Of a stretch of 64,000 nt of DNA, positions 39,416-48,172 are shown in pieces. Made by a program: the position numbers and the translations under genes. Where the stretch lies: NCBI GenBank assembly GCA_951813015.1, contig CATOTG010000001.1, positions 551,738 through 615,737 of the forward strand. The letters are read 5' to 3'. Position 1 is the first letter of the stretch. Each line of letters starts with the position of its first letter. Source of the DNA: an uncultured Thermoanaerobaculia bacterium (GTDB lineage: Bacteria; Acidobacteriota; Thermoanaerobaculia; Multivoradales; Multivoraceae). Under the pieces are notes generated by a model. That model saw only the letters and a list, made by a program, of their open reading frames with translations. It did no database searches and was not told where the DNA came from.

Positions 39416-39420
39416 CTCCT
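39416..39420 (-). promoter_or_regulatory. Shine-Dalgarno AGGAG for the ATC start of infC
   Basis: Eight bases before ATC 39407 on the minus strand. It supports a rare AUC initiation codon. Confidence 0.72.
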
Positions 39421-39663
39421 GTGTTGACTACCGGGCAATCCTGCTCACCTGCGGGCGGCCGCCGGTGGACGACTGAGACGAGGGGCTACCTTAGCCTCTC
39501 CCCGCCCGTGCACGTGCGCGGATCCAGTGAGTTGAATACGTCCGCGCCGCCGCCGGTCTCCATCACGAGGACCGCCCGCTCGCCGTGAGGCGCGTCGACG
39601 GACAACGGCCGCGGCAACGGCCCTGACGCGCTCGCGGTGAGGGCTCACTGACAACGGCTCAAG

Positions 39664-40575
39664 TCAACCCACCGCAGCCCTGCGCTCGGGCTCCGCCTTC
39701 GCCCGGCGCGCACGCTTCTTCGAGGTCTTGCCGGCGCCGGCCTTGCGGGAACCGGTCTTCGACTTGCGGCCGCCCGCAGCGTCGCCGGTCTCGGTGTCGC
39801 CGTTCTTCGACAGACTCGCCTTGAGCGCCTCCATCAGGTCGATGATCTGCGCCTGCGGCGCCTCCGCCTCGTCTTCCGCGAATTCGCGGCCTTCGATCTT
39901 GCTCTGGATCGCCTCCCACAGCCGCTTGCGGACCTCGTCCGTGTACTGATCGGGCTTGAAGTCGTCGGAAGCGATCTGCTCGATCAACTGGACCGCGAGC
40001 TCGAGTTCGCCCGGCTTGAGTTCCGTTTCCTCACCCAGCGGCACTTCGTCAAAGGCCTTCAGCTCGTCCTCGTACTTCAGTTGCTGCATCAGCAGACCCG
40101 AGGCGTAGGGCCGCAGCATGACGAGGTACTGCTTGCCGCGCGCGGCGTGCCTGGCCAACGCCGAGCGCCCCGTGCTTCGCATTGCCTCGCTGAGCAGCCG
40201 GTAGGCGCGCTCGCCGCCTTTCTCCGGCCCCAGGTAGTAGGACTTCTCGAAGTAGATCGGCTCGACTTCCGCAAGTGGCACGAACTCGGTGATCTCGATT
40301 GCCGGCGAGGCCTTCTCCTGCAGCTCCTTGATCTCCTCGTTGCTGAAGGTGACGTACTGGCCCTTGCCGAACTCGTAGCCCTTGATCGTCTCCTTGCGCT
40401 CGACGAGTTCGCCGGTACGGGGGTTCACCAACTGCTGCTTGACCCGCGTGTTGTCGGTCGGGTCGAGCATGTTGAAGCGGACCCCGCCTGAGGTCTCCGA
40501 CGTCGAGTAGAGCCTGACGGGGATCGAAACCAGGCCAAACGAGACGGTACCGGCGCCAACGGAACGTGCAGGCAT
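39664..40575 (-). CDS. ku: Ku protein, bacterial non-homologous end joining
   Basis: 303 residues. It binds DNA double-strand ends and recruits LigD. SVGAGTVSFGLVSIPVRLYS, KGYEFGKGQYVTFSNEEIKE, YFEKSYYLGPEKGGERAY and LKPGELELAVQLIEQIASDD make the ring core. A lysine/arginine-rich C-terminal tail (about 270-303) probably aids DNA binding. Divergent from ligD across 237 bp that contain an interspersed two-hairpin repeat. Confidence 0.95.
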   Translation of the reverse strand: MPARSVGAGTVSFGLVSIPVRLYSTSETSGGVRFNMLDPTDNTRVKQQLVNPRTGELVERKETIKGYEFGKGQYVTFSNEEIKELQEKASPAIEITEFVPLAEVEPIYFEKSYYLGPEKGGERAYRLLSEAMRSTGRSALARHAARGKQYLVMLRPYASGLLMQQLKYEDELKAFDEVPLGEETELKPGELELAVQLIEQIASDDFKPDQYTDEVRKRLWEAIQSKIEGREFAEDEAEAPQAQIIDLMEALKASLSKNGDTETGDAAGGRKSKTGSRKAGAGKTSKKRARRAKAEPERRAAVG

Positions 40576-40696
40576 AGGCGGCAAATCATAGCACCGAAAG
40601 CCGTCCGGCGGGTCCTCGAGCCGGTCGCCAAAGCGGCGCCGGCCTTGCGGCCGGCGCGCTTTCGAGGCCGCCTGCGGCGGCAGCCGGCGGGAACCT

Positions 40697-40763
40697 GTGG
40701 CGTTTTGCGCCACACGCGAACCAGTCCGTGCGCCCGTCACCGGGCGCACGGATGGCACGCCGG
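40697..40763 (-). repeat. Two-hairpin interspersed repeat, copy 3 (inverted), between ku and ligD
   Basis: It reads TGTGGCGTTTTGCGCCACAC, then GTCCGTGCGCCCGTCACCGG and the rest of the arm. It is the reverse complement of the copies at 36.4 and 38.7 kb. As the flanking genes diverge, it cannot be a terminator for either. Confidence 0.85.
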
Positions 40764-40812
40764 CGCAGCCGGTCGGCCGGCGCCAAGCCCTGCGGAACGG
40801 GGTTCTGGGAGA

Positions 40813-43494
40813 ATGCCGCGGATGCCGAGCGGCAATCTCGAGGCCTACCGCCGCAAGCGATCGAGCGACGCGACGCCCGAACCCTTCGGTCCCGCGACGG
40901 GAACGGGCGCCGGCCGCTTCGTCGTCCAGAAGCACGCGGCGCGCCGCGTCCACTACGACCTGCGCCTGGAACTCGAAGGCACTCTCAAGTCGTGGGCCGT
41001 GCCCCGCGGTCCCAGCCTCGACCCCGAGGTCAAGCGCCTGGCGGTGGCCACCGAGGACCACCCGCTGGAGTACGCCGATTTCGAGGGATCGATCCCCGCC
41101 GGCAACTACGGCGCCGGGGCGATGATCGTCTGGGACAGCGGCCGCTGGAGGCCGCTTGAGGACCCGGTCGCCGGGTTGGAGAACGGCAAGCTCCTCTTCG
41201 AACTCCACGGCTACAAGCTGCGCGGCGTCTGGACCCTGTTTCGCACGGGCGGCCGGCGCCAGACGGACGGCGGCAACCAGTGGCTGATGATGAAGAAACC
41301 CGACGCGGCTGCCCGCCCAGGGAGCGAGGGCGGCGCGGACGACCTGCCGCCGGAGTCCGTGCTCTCGGGCCTGACCGTCGAGGAACTCCGGGACGGCTGC
41401 GAGCGGATCGAGGAGGTGCGTGCCGAGGTCGCCGAATCCGGCGCGCGACAGCACAACGTCGACCCGCGCTCGCTGCAACTGATGCTCGCGGTCGCCGGCG
41501 ACCGGCCGTTCTCCCGGCCGGGCTGGATCTACGAACTGAAGTACGACGGCTACCGCCTGGTGGCGGCCAGGGAAGGCGGCAACGTCTTCCTGCGCTACCG
41601 CAACGGCGGCGACGTGACCGCGGTCTACCCCGAACTGGTCCGCGCCCTGCGCGCCCTGCCGGTGCAGTCCCTGGTCCTGGACGGCGAGGTCGCCGTCCTC
41701 GACGCTGGCGGCAGGCCCAGCTTCGCCAGGCTGCAGACGCGCGCCCTGCTCAGCCGACCGGTCGACATCGAACAGGCCGTCGTGCGCCGGCCCGCGACCT
41801 TGTTCGCCTTCGATCTCGTCGCCTTCGAGGGATCGGACCTGCGGTCGCTGGCCCTGCTGGAGCGAAAGGCCCTGCTGGCGAAGGTTCTGCCCCCGGCCGG
41901 GCCGCTCCGCTACTCGGACCACATCGAGGAGCAGGGCGAGGCGTTCTTCGAGCAGGTGGCGGCGATGGGCCTTGAAGGCGCGATGGCCAAGGACGGCGAC
42001 TCCCGCTACGTCGGCCGCCGGTCGTCGTCGTGGGTCAAGCTGCGCACCGAACGGACCGCCGACTTCGCCATCGTCGGCATGTCGCCGCCCAAGGGCAGCC
42101 GGGTCGGTTTCGGCTCGCTCCACCTGGCGGTCTGGGATGCGGAGGCCAGCGGCACGGCGGCCGCCGGCGGAGGCAAAGCCGGCGAAGGCAAAGCCGGCGA
42201 AGGCAAAGCCGGCGGCCTCGTCTATGCCGGACGCGTCGGCGCCGGGTTCAGCGACGCGATCCTCGCGGAGCTGGCGGATCGACTGTCGGCCAACCGGCGC
42301 GACCGTCCGCCATGCCGGGCCCCCGTCGGCGCCGACGGCGGCGGCCGCGCGGGCAGCGACGCCGACGCCGACGATCCCGTCGACAGGCCGCTGGCCGACA
42401 ACGACCTGATCGGCGGCCGGGTCGAAGAGCAGACCTGGATCGAGCCCCGTTCGGAGCTGATCTGCGAGGTCCGCTACAAGGAATGGACCCCCCACGGCGT
42501 GCTCCGGCACCCTGTCTTCCTCCGCTTGCGCGACGACAAGCCGGTCGAGGACTGCGTACGCCGCGCCGGGCCGCGGGCCCCCGGCGCCGCCCCGCCGCCG
42601 CCGCCCGAACGGCGCGTCGACGTGACGAACAGGTCCAAGGTGTTCTGGCCGGCCGAGGGCTACACGAAGGGCGACCTGATCGACTTCTACGCCGAAATCG
42701 CCGACGCGATGCAGCCCTACCTGACCGACCGGCCGCTGGTCATGACCCGCTATCCCGACGGCATCGCCGGCAAGTCCTTCTTCCAGAAGAACGCCCCCGA
42801 CTTCGCGCCGGACTGGCTGCAGACCGTGAAGCTGGTGAGCCCCCGCACCGGCAAGGAAGTCGAGTACTTCGTCTGCCGGGACCGCGAAAGCCTGGTCTAC
42901 ATCGCCAACCTGGGCGCGATCGTCCTCCACGTCTGGTCGAGCCGGGTGCACCAGCTCGGCCAGCCCGACTGGTGCATCCTCGATCTCGACCCGAAGGACG
43001 CGCCGTTCAGGGACGTGATCGAGATCGCCCTGGCCATCCGCCGCCTGTGCCGGAAGATCAAGCTGCCCAGCTTCGTCAAGACCAGCGGCTCGAGCGGTCT
43101 GCACGTTCTTCTGCCGCTCGGCGGCGCCTGCACCTTCGAGCAGTCCCGCGGCCTCGCCCAACTCATCGCCCAGATCATCTGCCGGCAGTTGCCCGACATC
43201 GCCACGATCACCCGCAACCCCGAGCGGCGTGACGGCAAGGTCTACATCGACTTCGTCCAGAACGGCCGCGGCAGGCTGCTCGTCGCCCCCTTCAGCGTCA
43301 GGCCGCTCCCGGCGGCGCCGGTCTCGACGCCGCTGCGCTGGTCCGAGGTCAAGCCCGGCCTCGACCTGCGCGACCACAACATCCGGTCGCTGCCCGAACG
43401 GCTCAAGCAGCTCAAGACCGACCCGCTGCGCGGCGTGCTCACCGAGCAGCCCGACCTGCTGGCGGCGCTAAGGCGGTTGAGCGAACTGGTGTAA
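40813..43494 (+). CDS. ligD: DNA ligase D (phosphoesterase, ligase and polymerase domains)
   Basis: 893 residues in the order PE, ligase, polymerase. The 3'-phosphoesterase domain spans about 30-170 (HAARRVHYDLRLELEG, GSIPAGNYGAG). The ATP-dependent ligase has the nucleotidyl lysine near 240 in YELKYDGYRLV and LVLDGEVAVLD. The primase-like polymerase spans about 600-890 (GKSFFQKNAPDF, WCILDLDPKDAPF, FVKTSGSSGLHVLLPLGG). It works with Ku. A Gly/Lys-rich insertion of three 15-bp repeats (GEGKAGEGKAGEGKAG) and an Asp/Gly-rich stretch expand the ligase C-terminal part. ATG 40822 is an alternative start. Confidence 0.95.
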   Translation: MPRMPSGNLEAYRRKRSSDATPEPFGPATGTGAGRFVVQKHAARRVHYDLRLELEGTLKSWAVPRGPSLDPEVKRLAVATEDHPLEYADFEGSIPAGNYGAGAMIVWDSGRWRPLEDPVAGLENGKLLFELHGYKLRGVWTLFRTGGRRQTDGGNQWLMMKKPDAAARPGSEGGADDLPPESVLSGLTVEELRDGCERIEEVRAEVAESGARQHNVDPRSLQLMLAVAGDRPFSRPGWIYELKYDGYRLVAAREGGNVFLRYRNGGDVTAVYPELVRALRALPVQSLVLDGEVAVLDAGGRPSFARLQTRALLSRPVDIEQAVVRRPATLFAFDLVAFEGSDLRSLALLERKALLAKVLPPAGPLRYSDHIEEQGEAFFEQVAAMGLEGAMAKDGDSRYVGRRSSSWVKLRTERTADFAIVGMSPPKGSRVGFGSLHLAVWDAEASGTAAAGGGKAGEGKAGEGKAGGLVYAGRVGAGFSDAILAELADRLSANRRDRPPCRAPVGADGGGRAGSDADADDPVDRPLADNDLIGGRVEEQTWIEPRSELICEVRYKEWTPHGVLRHPVFLRLRDDKPVEDCVRRAGPRAPGAAPPPPPERRVDVTNRSKVFWPAEGYTKGDLIDFYAEIADAMQPYLTDRPLVMTRYPDGIAGKSFFQKNAPDFAPDWLQTVKLVSPRTGKEVEYFVCRDRESLVYIANLGAIVLHVWSSRVHQLGQPDWCILDLDPKDAPFRDVIEIALAIRRLCRKIKLPSFVKTSGSSGLHVLLPLGGACTFEQSRGLAQLIAQIICRQLPDIATITRNPERRDGKVYIDFVQNGRGRLLVAPFSVRPLPAAPVSTPLRWSEVKPGLDLRDHNIRSLPERLKQLKTDPLRGVLTEQPDLLAALRRLSELV

Positions 43495-43497
43495 CCG

Positions 43498-43569
43498 GCG
43501 CAAGACCGACCCCCTGCCCGACGGGTTCATCGACGCGTTCGAGAACGGGCCGATACTTCCCGAAGAGTG
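43498..43569 (+). pseudogene. C-terminal fragment of an antitoxin
   Basis: A reading of about 23 codons (KTDPLPDGFIDAFENGPILP, then EE and stop) runs straight into the GTG of the PIN toxin gene. It resembles the tail of antitoxins partnered with VapC/PIN toxins. The N-terminal DNA-binding part is missing; the end of ligD lies only a few bases upstream. Confidence 0.5.
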
Positions 43570-43953
43570 AAGCTGCTGCTCGACACCTGCGTGTTCCTTT
43601 GGTGGAGCCAAGGCTCCGCCAGAGTCCCCGGGGGAGTCCGAAAGCTCGTCGCGGACCCCGCGAACGATGTCTACGTGAGCGCGGTCACGGCCTGGGAGTT
43701 GGTCGTCAAGCACGGGCTCGGCAAACTCGAGTTGCCTGCACAGCCAGACGTCTTCGTTCCCACACGGCGAGAGTGGTACGGCTTCAAGTCCCTGCCGGTC
43801 GACGAGGCCAGCGCCCTGCAGCTACCGCGGCTGCCGCCCGTGCACGGCGATCCGTTCGACCGCCTCCTGATCTGCCAGGCAATCGAGCACGGGATGACGC
43901 TGGTCACACCGGACAGGCTGGTTTCCCGGTATCCGGTGCGGATCAGGTGGTGA
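43567..43953 (+). CDS. PIN-domain ribonuclease toxin (VapC-like)
   Basis: 128 residues, GTG start overlapping the TGA of the antitoxin fragment. PIN acidic residues: KLLLDTCVFLWW (Asp-5), SAVTAWELVVKHGLGKLELP (Glu), HGDPFDRLLICQAIEHGMTL and VTPD. Cleaves RNA in the type II toxin-antitoxin setting. With the antitoxin truncated it is either orphaned or silent. Confidence 0.85.
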   Translation: MKLLLDTCVFLWWSQGSARVPGGVRKLVADPANDVYVSAVTAWELVVKHGLGKLELPAQPDVFVPTRREWYGFKSLPVDEASALQLPRLPPVHGDPFDRLLICQAIEHGMTLVTPDRLVSRYPVRIRW

Positions 43954-44152
43954 GTACTGCGGCGCCCGGAGCGAGTATCGTTCGTCTCCGATGGTCGGGC
44001 TCAATGACAGGGAGTACCTGAGACCCAACTCGGCATAGCGACGCCTACGCCTTGGTGAAGTCCGAGGCCGGAAGAACGCAAGCCGGAGCGGCCCTGCAGG
44101 GACGCCGGCGCACCCAGCCTTGGGGCGCTGCGGTGTTCCCGCTGCCCGGCGT

Positions 44153-47100
44153 TCAGAACTGCAGCCGCAATCCGGCCCGCACCCGGCGGCTGTTCTGGAA
44201 CGCGGCCGCGAGGCCTTCGCGGCCGTCCGGCCTCGGTTGCTGCTCGGCGACGGCGGCGGCGACGTTGCCCGCCCCCGGACCGATCAGCACCGGATCGAAG
44301 TAGGCGAGCGGCCAGAGATCGGTGGCGGCGTCCTGGTCGAAGACGTTCAGTGCCTCGGCAAAGAACGACAGTCGCCGGTGCTCGGAGCGCAGCGGGATGC
44401 GGCAGGTCAGGGAAAGGTCCACCCGCTTCAGGTCCGAGCTCTTGGCCGGCGTCTCCGGACCCAAAGGCAGCGGCGCGAGTCCCGTGCTGAGAATGCGTTT
44501 CTCCTCGTCGACCCGCACCGCCATCGTCCGCGGCACGTACGACCCGCCGGTGCGGAACCGGTAGACGAGGGCGGTCACCAACCGGTCCCCCGGAGACAGC
44601 ACGAACCAGCCGGCGAACTGGTGCTCGCGGTCGACGTCGAGGCGCCGACTCTCGTCCGTCACGTCGAGCACGTCGCACGGCACCGGCGAGGAACAGAGGT
44701 CGAACGCTGCGAGTCCCGGATGAACGTCCGTTCCACCGATTGCCTGAAGCGCCAGTCCGCCGGCCTCGTGGTTGCCGGTCAACCGACTCAGCAGGTAGGT
44801 GAAGTGAACGCGCCAGGCCGGCATGAAACCGACGTTCGCGTTGAGTTCGGCGCCCCACCAGTCCTGCTGCAACCGCGGCAGATCGTCGCTGGCGCCTCCC
44901 AGGGGACCTCTGCCGGCGCCCACGCCGGGCGTCAGCAGCGTCGGCACGACCGTGCCGCCATCGACCACAGGAACAAGTCGAATGCCGTCTCGCAACCGGC
45001 GGCGGGCGAGACGCGCGGAGATCACGACGTCCGGCAGGAACTGGTATCTCGTTCCCAACTGGATCTCCCGCACCAGACCGGGACGCAGGTCGGAGTCAAC
45101 GGCGGCACGCTCGAAGACCAGAGGCGAACCGGAGTACCCCGCCGCCTCCAGGGTCGCCAGTCCGTCGATACCCGCCAAACCGGCGACGGGCCGGAAAGCG
45201 TCCAGGCGCCACCAGGCAGCGCCTCCGTAGAGCTTCCACTTTCCGCGTCCGGTGACGTCCCAGGCGAAACCCATCCGGGGTTCCGTGCGATCACCGAAAC
45301 CGAGTTCGAGCGGCCCGGACGACTCCTCCTCGGCACGCAGGCCCAGATGCAGGGTCAGGCGGCGGTCGAACACTCCCGCCAGGCGCCAGGCGTCCTGGAC
45401 GTAGAGCGCCCGCTTCCTCTGCCGCAAACGGCCCGCTCGGAGAGGCTCGCCGCGCCACTCCGGCAAGGGACCGCCAGGAATTCGCAGTTCCCGGCCCGGA
45501 TGATCGAAACGCTGCAGTTGCAAATCGCCGCGGGTACTCTGAAAGCCGACCTCCAGGGTGTGATCGAACAGGAAGAACGACGGTTCCACTGCCCAGTTGC
45601 GGCGCGCCGCCAACCGCCGCAGCGGCCCCGCGGTCCGCGGGTACAAAGAGCCCGCGACAATGCCAGGGGCAGGCGCCGCGAAGTAGGCGCCCGTGTCCTG
45701 CCAGGGGTCCGCGCGATCGCGAAGGTCGGAGCGGCCGCCGAAGAGCCGGAGCCACAGCCGATCCGAAACGCCCCACTCGACGTTCAGGCTCGTCGTCTGG
45801 TGACTGGAACGCCTGTTCTCCGCGCCGTTCGCGTCGGGCAGCACCAGCAGGGCAGGCCGACGGCCATCCAGTTCCGTGGCCCCCTCGTGATGCTTCAGGC
45901 TCAGGTTGCTCGCCGAGCCGGCCCACCAGTCCAGTTTGCCGACCGACAACTCCGTCGTCTCGCGCCACGTCAACGGCGCGCCTGCCAGAAACAGATCGAA
46001 GACACCCCTGGCCCGGCCCGTCGAGTGGCCGCCGAAAGCGCGCGCGCGCTCGTCGCGAAGCGGGCCGCCAACGAAGACATAGGCCTCTTCGCCGGAAATC
46101 CTCCTGCTGTCGGCGCCGCCAAAGGAAACCCGGTCGTCGGCCTGCTGGCGCAGAGCCAACCTCTTCGCCCTGTCCAGCGGCTCGACCGCCGACAGACCGC
46201 CGTTCACCCGCCAGGCCGTATCGCCGGTCCGCGTGATCAGGTCGACATGCGGACCTGCCAGCGCCGCCGAGAAGTCCATCGTTCGCACGCGCACCTGATC
46301 GACCCAATGGAGGTCCACCGCCGTCGCTTCCCGCGTGTCGATGGCCGTCGCCTGCCCGTCGATCCGATAGTTGGCGAGTCCGGGTGACCAGCCGTTGACC
46401 GCCAGTCCTCCCGCCACCGCGTCCAGACCGGTGGCGAGGTCCAGGTTCACCGCCGCGGTGGAGCCGGGCAGCTCCCGCAGGTCGTCGCCGGCCAGCACAT
46501 TGCCGTCACTGCCGGTGACCACGTCCAGCAAGGGCGACGACTCGAGGTCGAGACTCGAGGCGCCGCCAGGTCGAAGATCGAAGTCGACCCGCAGCACACC
46601 TCCGGTCACCAGGATCAGGTTCTCCGCCGCGGAGGTCACAAACCCGTCGACGCCCGCCTCGACGCTGTACCTGCCGGGCGGCAGGCCCGGCGCCCGGTAG
46701 CTGCCGCCGGCGCCGACGAGAACAACCCTGGGGCTGTACAACTGCTCGCCGACGATCCTGATCTCCGCGCCGGGCAGCGGCTCTCCAGTCGCATCGCTGC
46801 GGACCTGACCGTTGATCTCGCCGTTCAACTGGGCCCATGCCGCTCGCGGCGAAGCAAGAACCGAACCCGCGACCGCGAACACGATCACCGCCGAAACCGC
46901 CGGCGCCGCGGTCACTCCGGTCGGCGCCCGTTTCGGCAGGAGCAGCGAAGCGAACGCCGACACCAGGCCGACGACGGCGCCGGCCTGCAGCACCGAAGCC
47001 AGTTCAAAACGATCGGCGAGCCCTCCGATTCCCCAGGTGGCAAGCCCGCCCGTCGCGAACAGGAAGCCGAGTGCCGCTCCCGAAGCCAGCCCCCGGCGCC

Positions 47101-48103
47101 AGGGCAGCAGTTCCTGGGCCATGACGATCAGGATCGAGTGCGACGCCCCCAGCAACGCTCCGCACGGCAGGACGAGGGCGAAGATCAGGCCTTCGGACTC
47201 CGGCACCAGCGCCAGCAGCAGCGAACCCGGCAACGTCGTCAGAAAGACGACCGGGCGTCGACCCCAACGATCGGCCCAGGCCCCCGCAAGAACCGCGGTG
47301 ACCGCGCCCCCGAGCAGAAACAGCCCGCTGGCAAGGCCCTGAGCCTTGGAGCTGTATCCCTGCCGGCTCAACAGGAGAGGCAGGAACGCCATCGTTCCAA
47401 AGATGGCCCAGGAGCGGCTGGCGTACACCAGGGCCAGAAGAGCGATGACGCCGACCCGCATCGGTCGCCGGCGACTGGCGGGCGCCTGTGCGCCGCCAGC
47501 CGGCCTGTCATCGGCAGACCGCAACCGGCCAGGCGCCGGGTTGACCCGCCGCGGCCCCATCGCGAAGGCCATGAACAGCGGCGCCGGCGCCGCGACCAGC
47601 ACGAGCCAGTAGATCCCCGCAAGCCCCGCCCGGTCGAGCGCCACACCCGCCAGATACGGCCCCGTGACCAGCCCGAACTGACCGCAGAAGAAGAAGATCG
47701 CGGTGAAGGTGGACGAGCGGGCGACGTTCACCGTACTCGAGTGCATCACGCCCAGAGGATGGAACGCTCCGGAGGCGACCGCCGCGAGGGCGAACGGAAT
47801 GAGGAACAGTCCGAAACTCCCCGTCGCGGCAGCGGCAGCGACCGCCAGCGCCATGCACCCCAGGTTGAAGGCAACGCTGAATGGACCGAGGAAGCGGCTG
47901 CCGACCCTGTCGACCAACCAGCCGAAGGCCGGCTGCGTCGTCCCCGCCAGCACCTGGAACAGTCCCACCGCAAGCCCGATCTGTTTCGCGCTGAGGCCGA
48001 GCGGCGCGCTCAGGAAGGCCAGCAGCACCGGCCCGATGCTGTTGAAGATGTCGATGCCGAGGTGGCCAACCGTAACGGCGGCGAAGATGCGTCGGCCGTT
48101 CAT
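44153..48103 (-). CDS. In-frame fusion of an MFS transporter with a TonB-dependent-receptor-like outer membrane protein
   Basis: One open frame of 1,316 residues. Residues 1 to about 395 are a 12-helix MFS protein of the Fsr (fosmidomycin resistance) type (GLSAKQIGLAVGLFQVLAGT, TQPAFGWLVDRVGSRF). Residues about 402-424 are a second signal-peptide-like stretch (VIVFAVAGSVLASPRAAWAQ). Then come a CarboxypepD_reg domain about 425-505 (INGQVRSDATGEPLPGAEIR) and a plug/beta-barrel region ending GLRLQF with terminal Phe. The two halves belong in different membranes, so translation from an internal start (GTG 46915) or a lost stop codon is more plausible than a real fusion. Confidence 0.85.
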   Translation of the reverse strand: MNGRRIFAAVTVGHLGIDIFNSIGPVLLAFLSAPLGLSAKQIGLAVGLFQVLAGTTQPAFGWLVDRVGSRFLGPFSVAFNLGCMALAVAAAAATGSFGLFLIPFALAAVASGAFHPLGVMHSSTVNVARSSTFTAIFFFCGQFGLVTGPYLAGVALDRAGLAGIYWLVLVAAPAPLFMAFAMGPRRVNPAPGRLRSADDRPAGGAQAPASRRRPMRVGVIALLALVYASRSWAIFGTMAFLPLLLSRQGYSSKAQGLASGLFLLGGAVTAVLAGAWADRWGRRPVVFLTTLPGSLLLALVPESEGLIFALVLPCGALLGASHSILIVMAQELLPWRRGLASGAALGFLFATGGLATWGIGGLADRFELASVLQAGAVVGLVSAFASLLLPKRAPTGVTAAPAVSAVIVFAVAGSVLASPRAAWAQLNGEINGQVRSDATGEPLPGAEIRIVGEQLYSPRVVLVGAGGSYRAPGLPPGRYSVEAGVDGFVTSAAENLILVTGGVLRVDFDLRPGGASSLDLESSPLLDVVTGSDGNVLAGDDLRELPGSTAAVNLDLATGLDAVAGGLAVNGWSPGLANYRIDGQATAIDTREATAVDLHWVDQVRVRTMDFSAALAGPHVDLITRTGDTAWRVNGGLSAVEPLDRAKRLALRQQADDRVSFGGADSRRISGEEAYVFVGGPLRDERARAFGGHSTGRARGVFDLFLAGAPLTWRETTELSVGKLDWWAGSASNLSLKHHEGATELDGRRPALLVLPDANGAENRRSSHQTTSLNVEWGVSDRLWLRLFGGRSDLRDRADPWQDTGAYFAAPAPGIVAGSLYPRTAGPLRRLAARRNWAVEPSFFLFDHTLEVGFQSTRGDLQLQRFDHPGRELRIPGGPLPEWRGEPLRAGRLRQRKRALYVQDAWRLAGVFDRRLTLHLGLRAEEESSGPLELGFGDRTEPRMGFAWDVTGRGKWKLYGGAAWWRLDAFRPVAGLAGIDGLATLEAAGYSGSPLVFERAAVDSDLRPGLVREIQLGTRYQFLPDVVISARLARRRLRDGIRLVPVVDGGTVVPTLLTPGVGAGRGPLGGASDDLPRLQQDWWGAELNANVGFMPAWRVHFTYLLSRLTGNHEAGGLALQAIGGTDVHPGLAAFDLCSSPVPCDVLDVTDESRRLDVDREHQFAGWFVLSPGDRLVTALVYRFRTGGSYVPRTMAVRVDEEKRILSTGLAPLPLGPETPAKSSDLKRVDLSLTCRIPLRSEHRRLSFFAEALNVFDQDAATDLWPLAYFDPVLIGPGAGNVAAAVAEQQPRPDGREGLAAAFQNSRRVRAGLRLQF

Positions 48104-48165
48104 GAGACATCAAGCCCGAAGCGAGCCGCCGTGACGGCGGCGAAGATGCGCCGAGCACTCATGCG
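48067..48165 (-). repeat. 59-bp-spaced duplication of the MFS gene start
   Basis: CGGCGGCGAAGATGCG occurs twice, 59 bp apart. The upstream unit on the minus strand encodes MSARRIFAAVTAARFGLDVS from ATG 48162, and its TGA overlaps the real ATG at 48103 (ATGA). The real protein begins MNGRRIFAAVTVGHLGIDIF. Confidence 0.88.
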
Positions 48166-48172
48166 CGACCCG

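Noticed and set aside
39421..39663. Ribosomal protein genes rpmI/rplT near infC
   Set aside because: No matching small basic reading frames on either side of infC.
44120..46387. 755-residue plus-strand reading across the receptor-like gene
   Set aside because: Antisense shadow without motifs.
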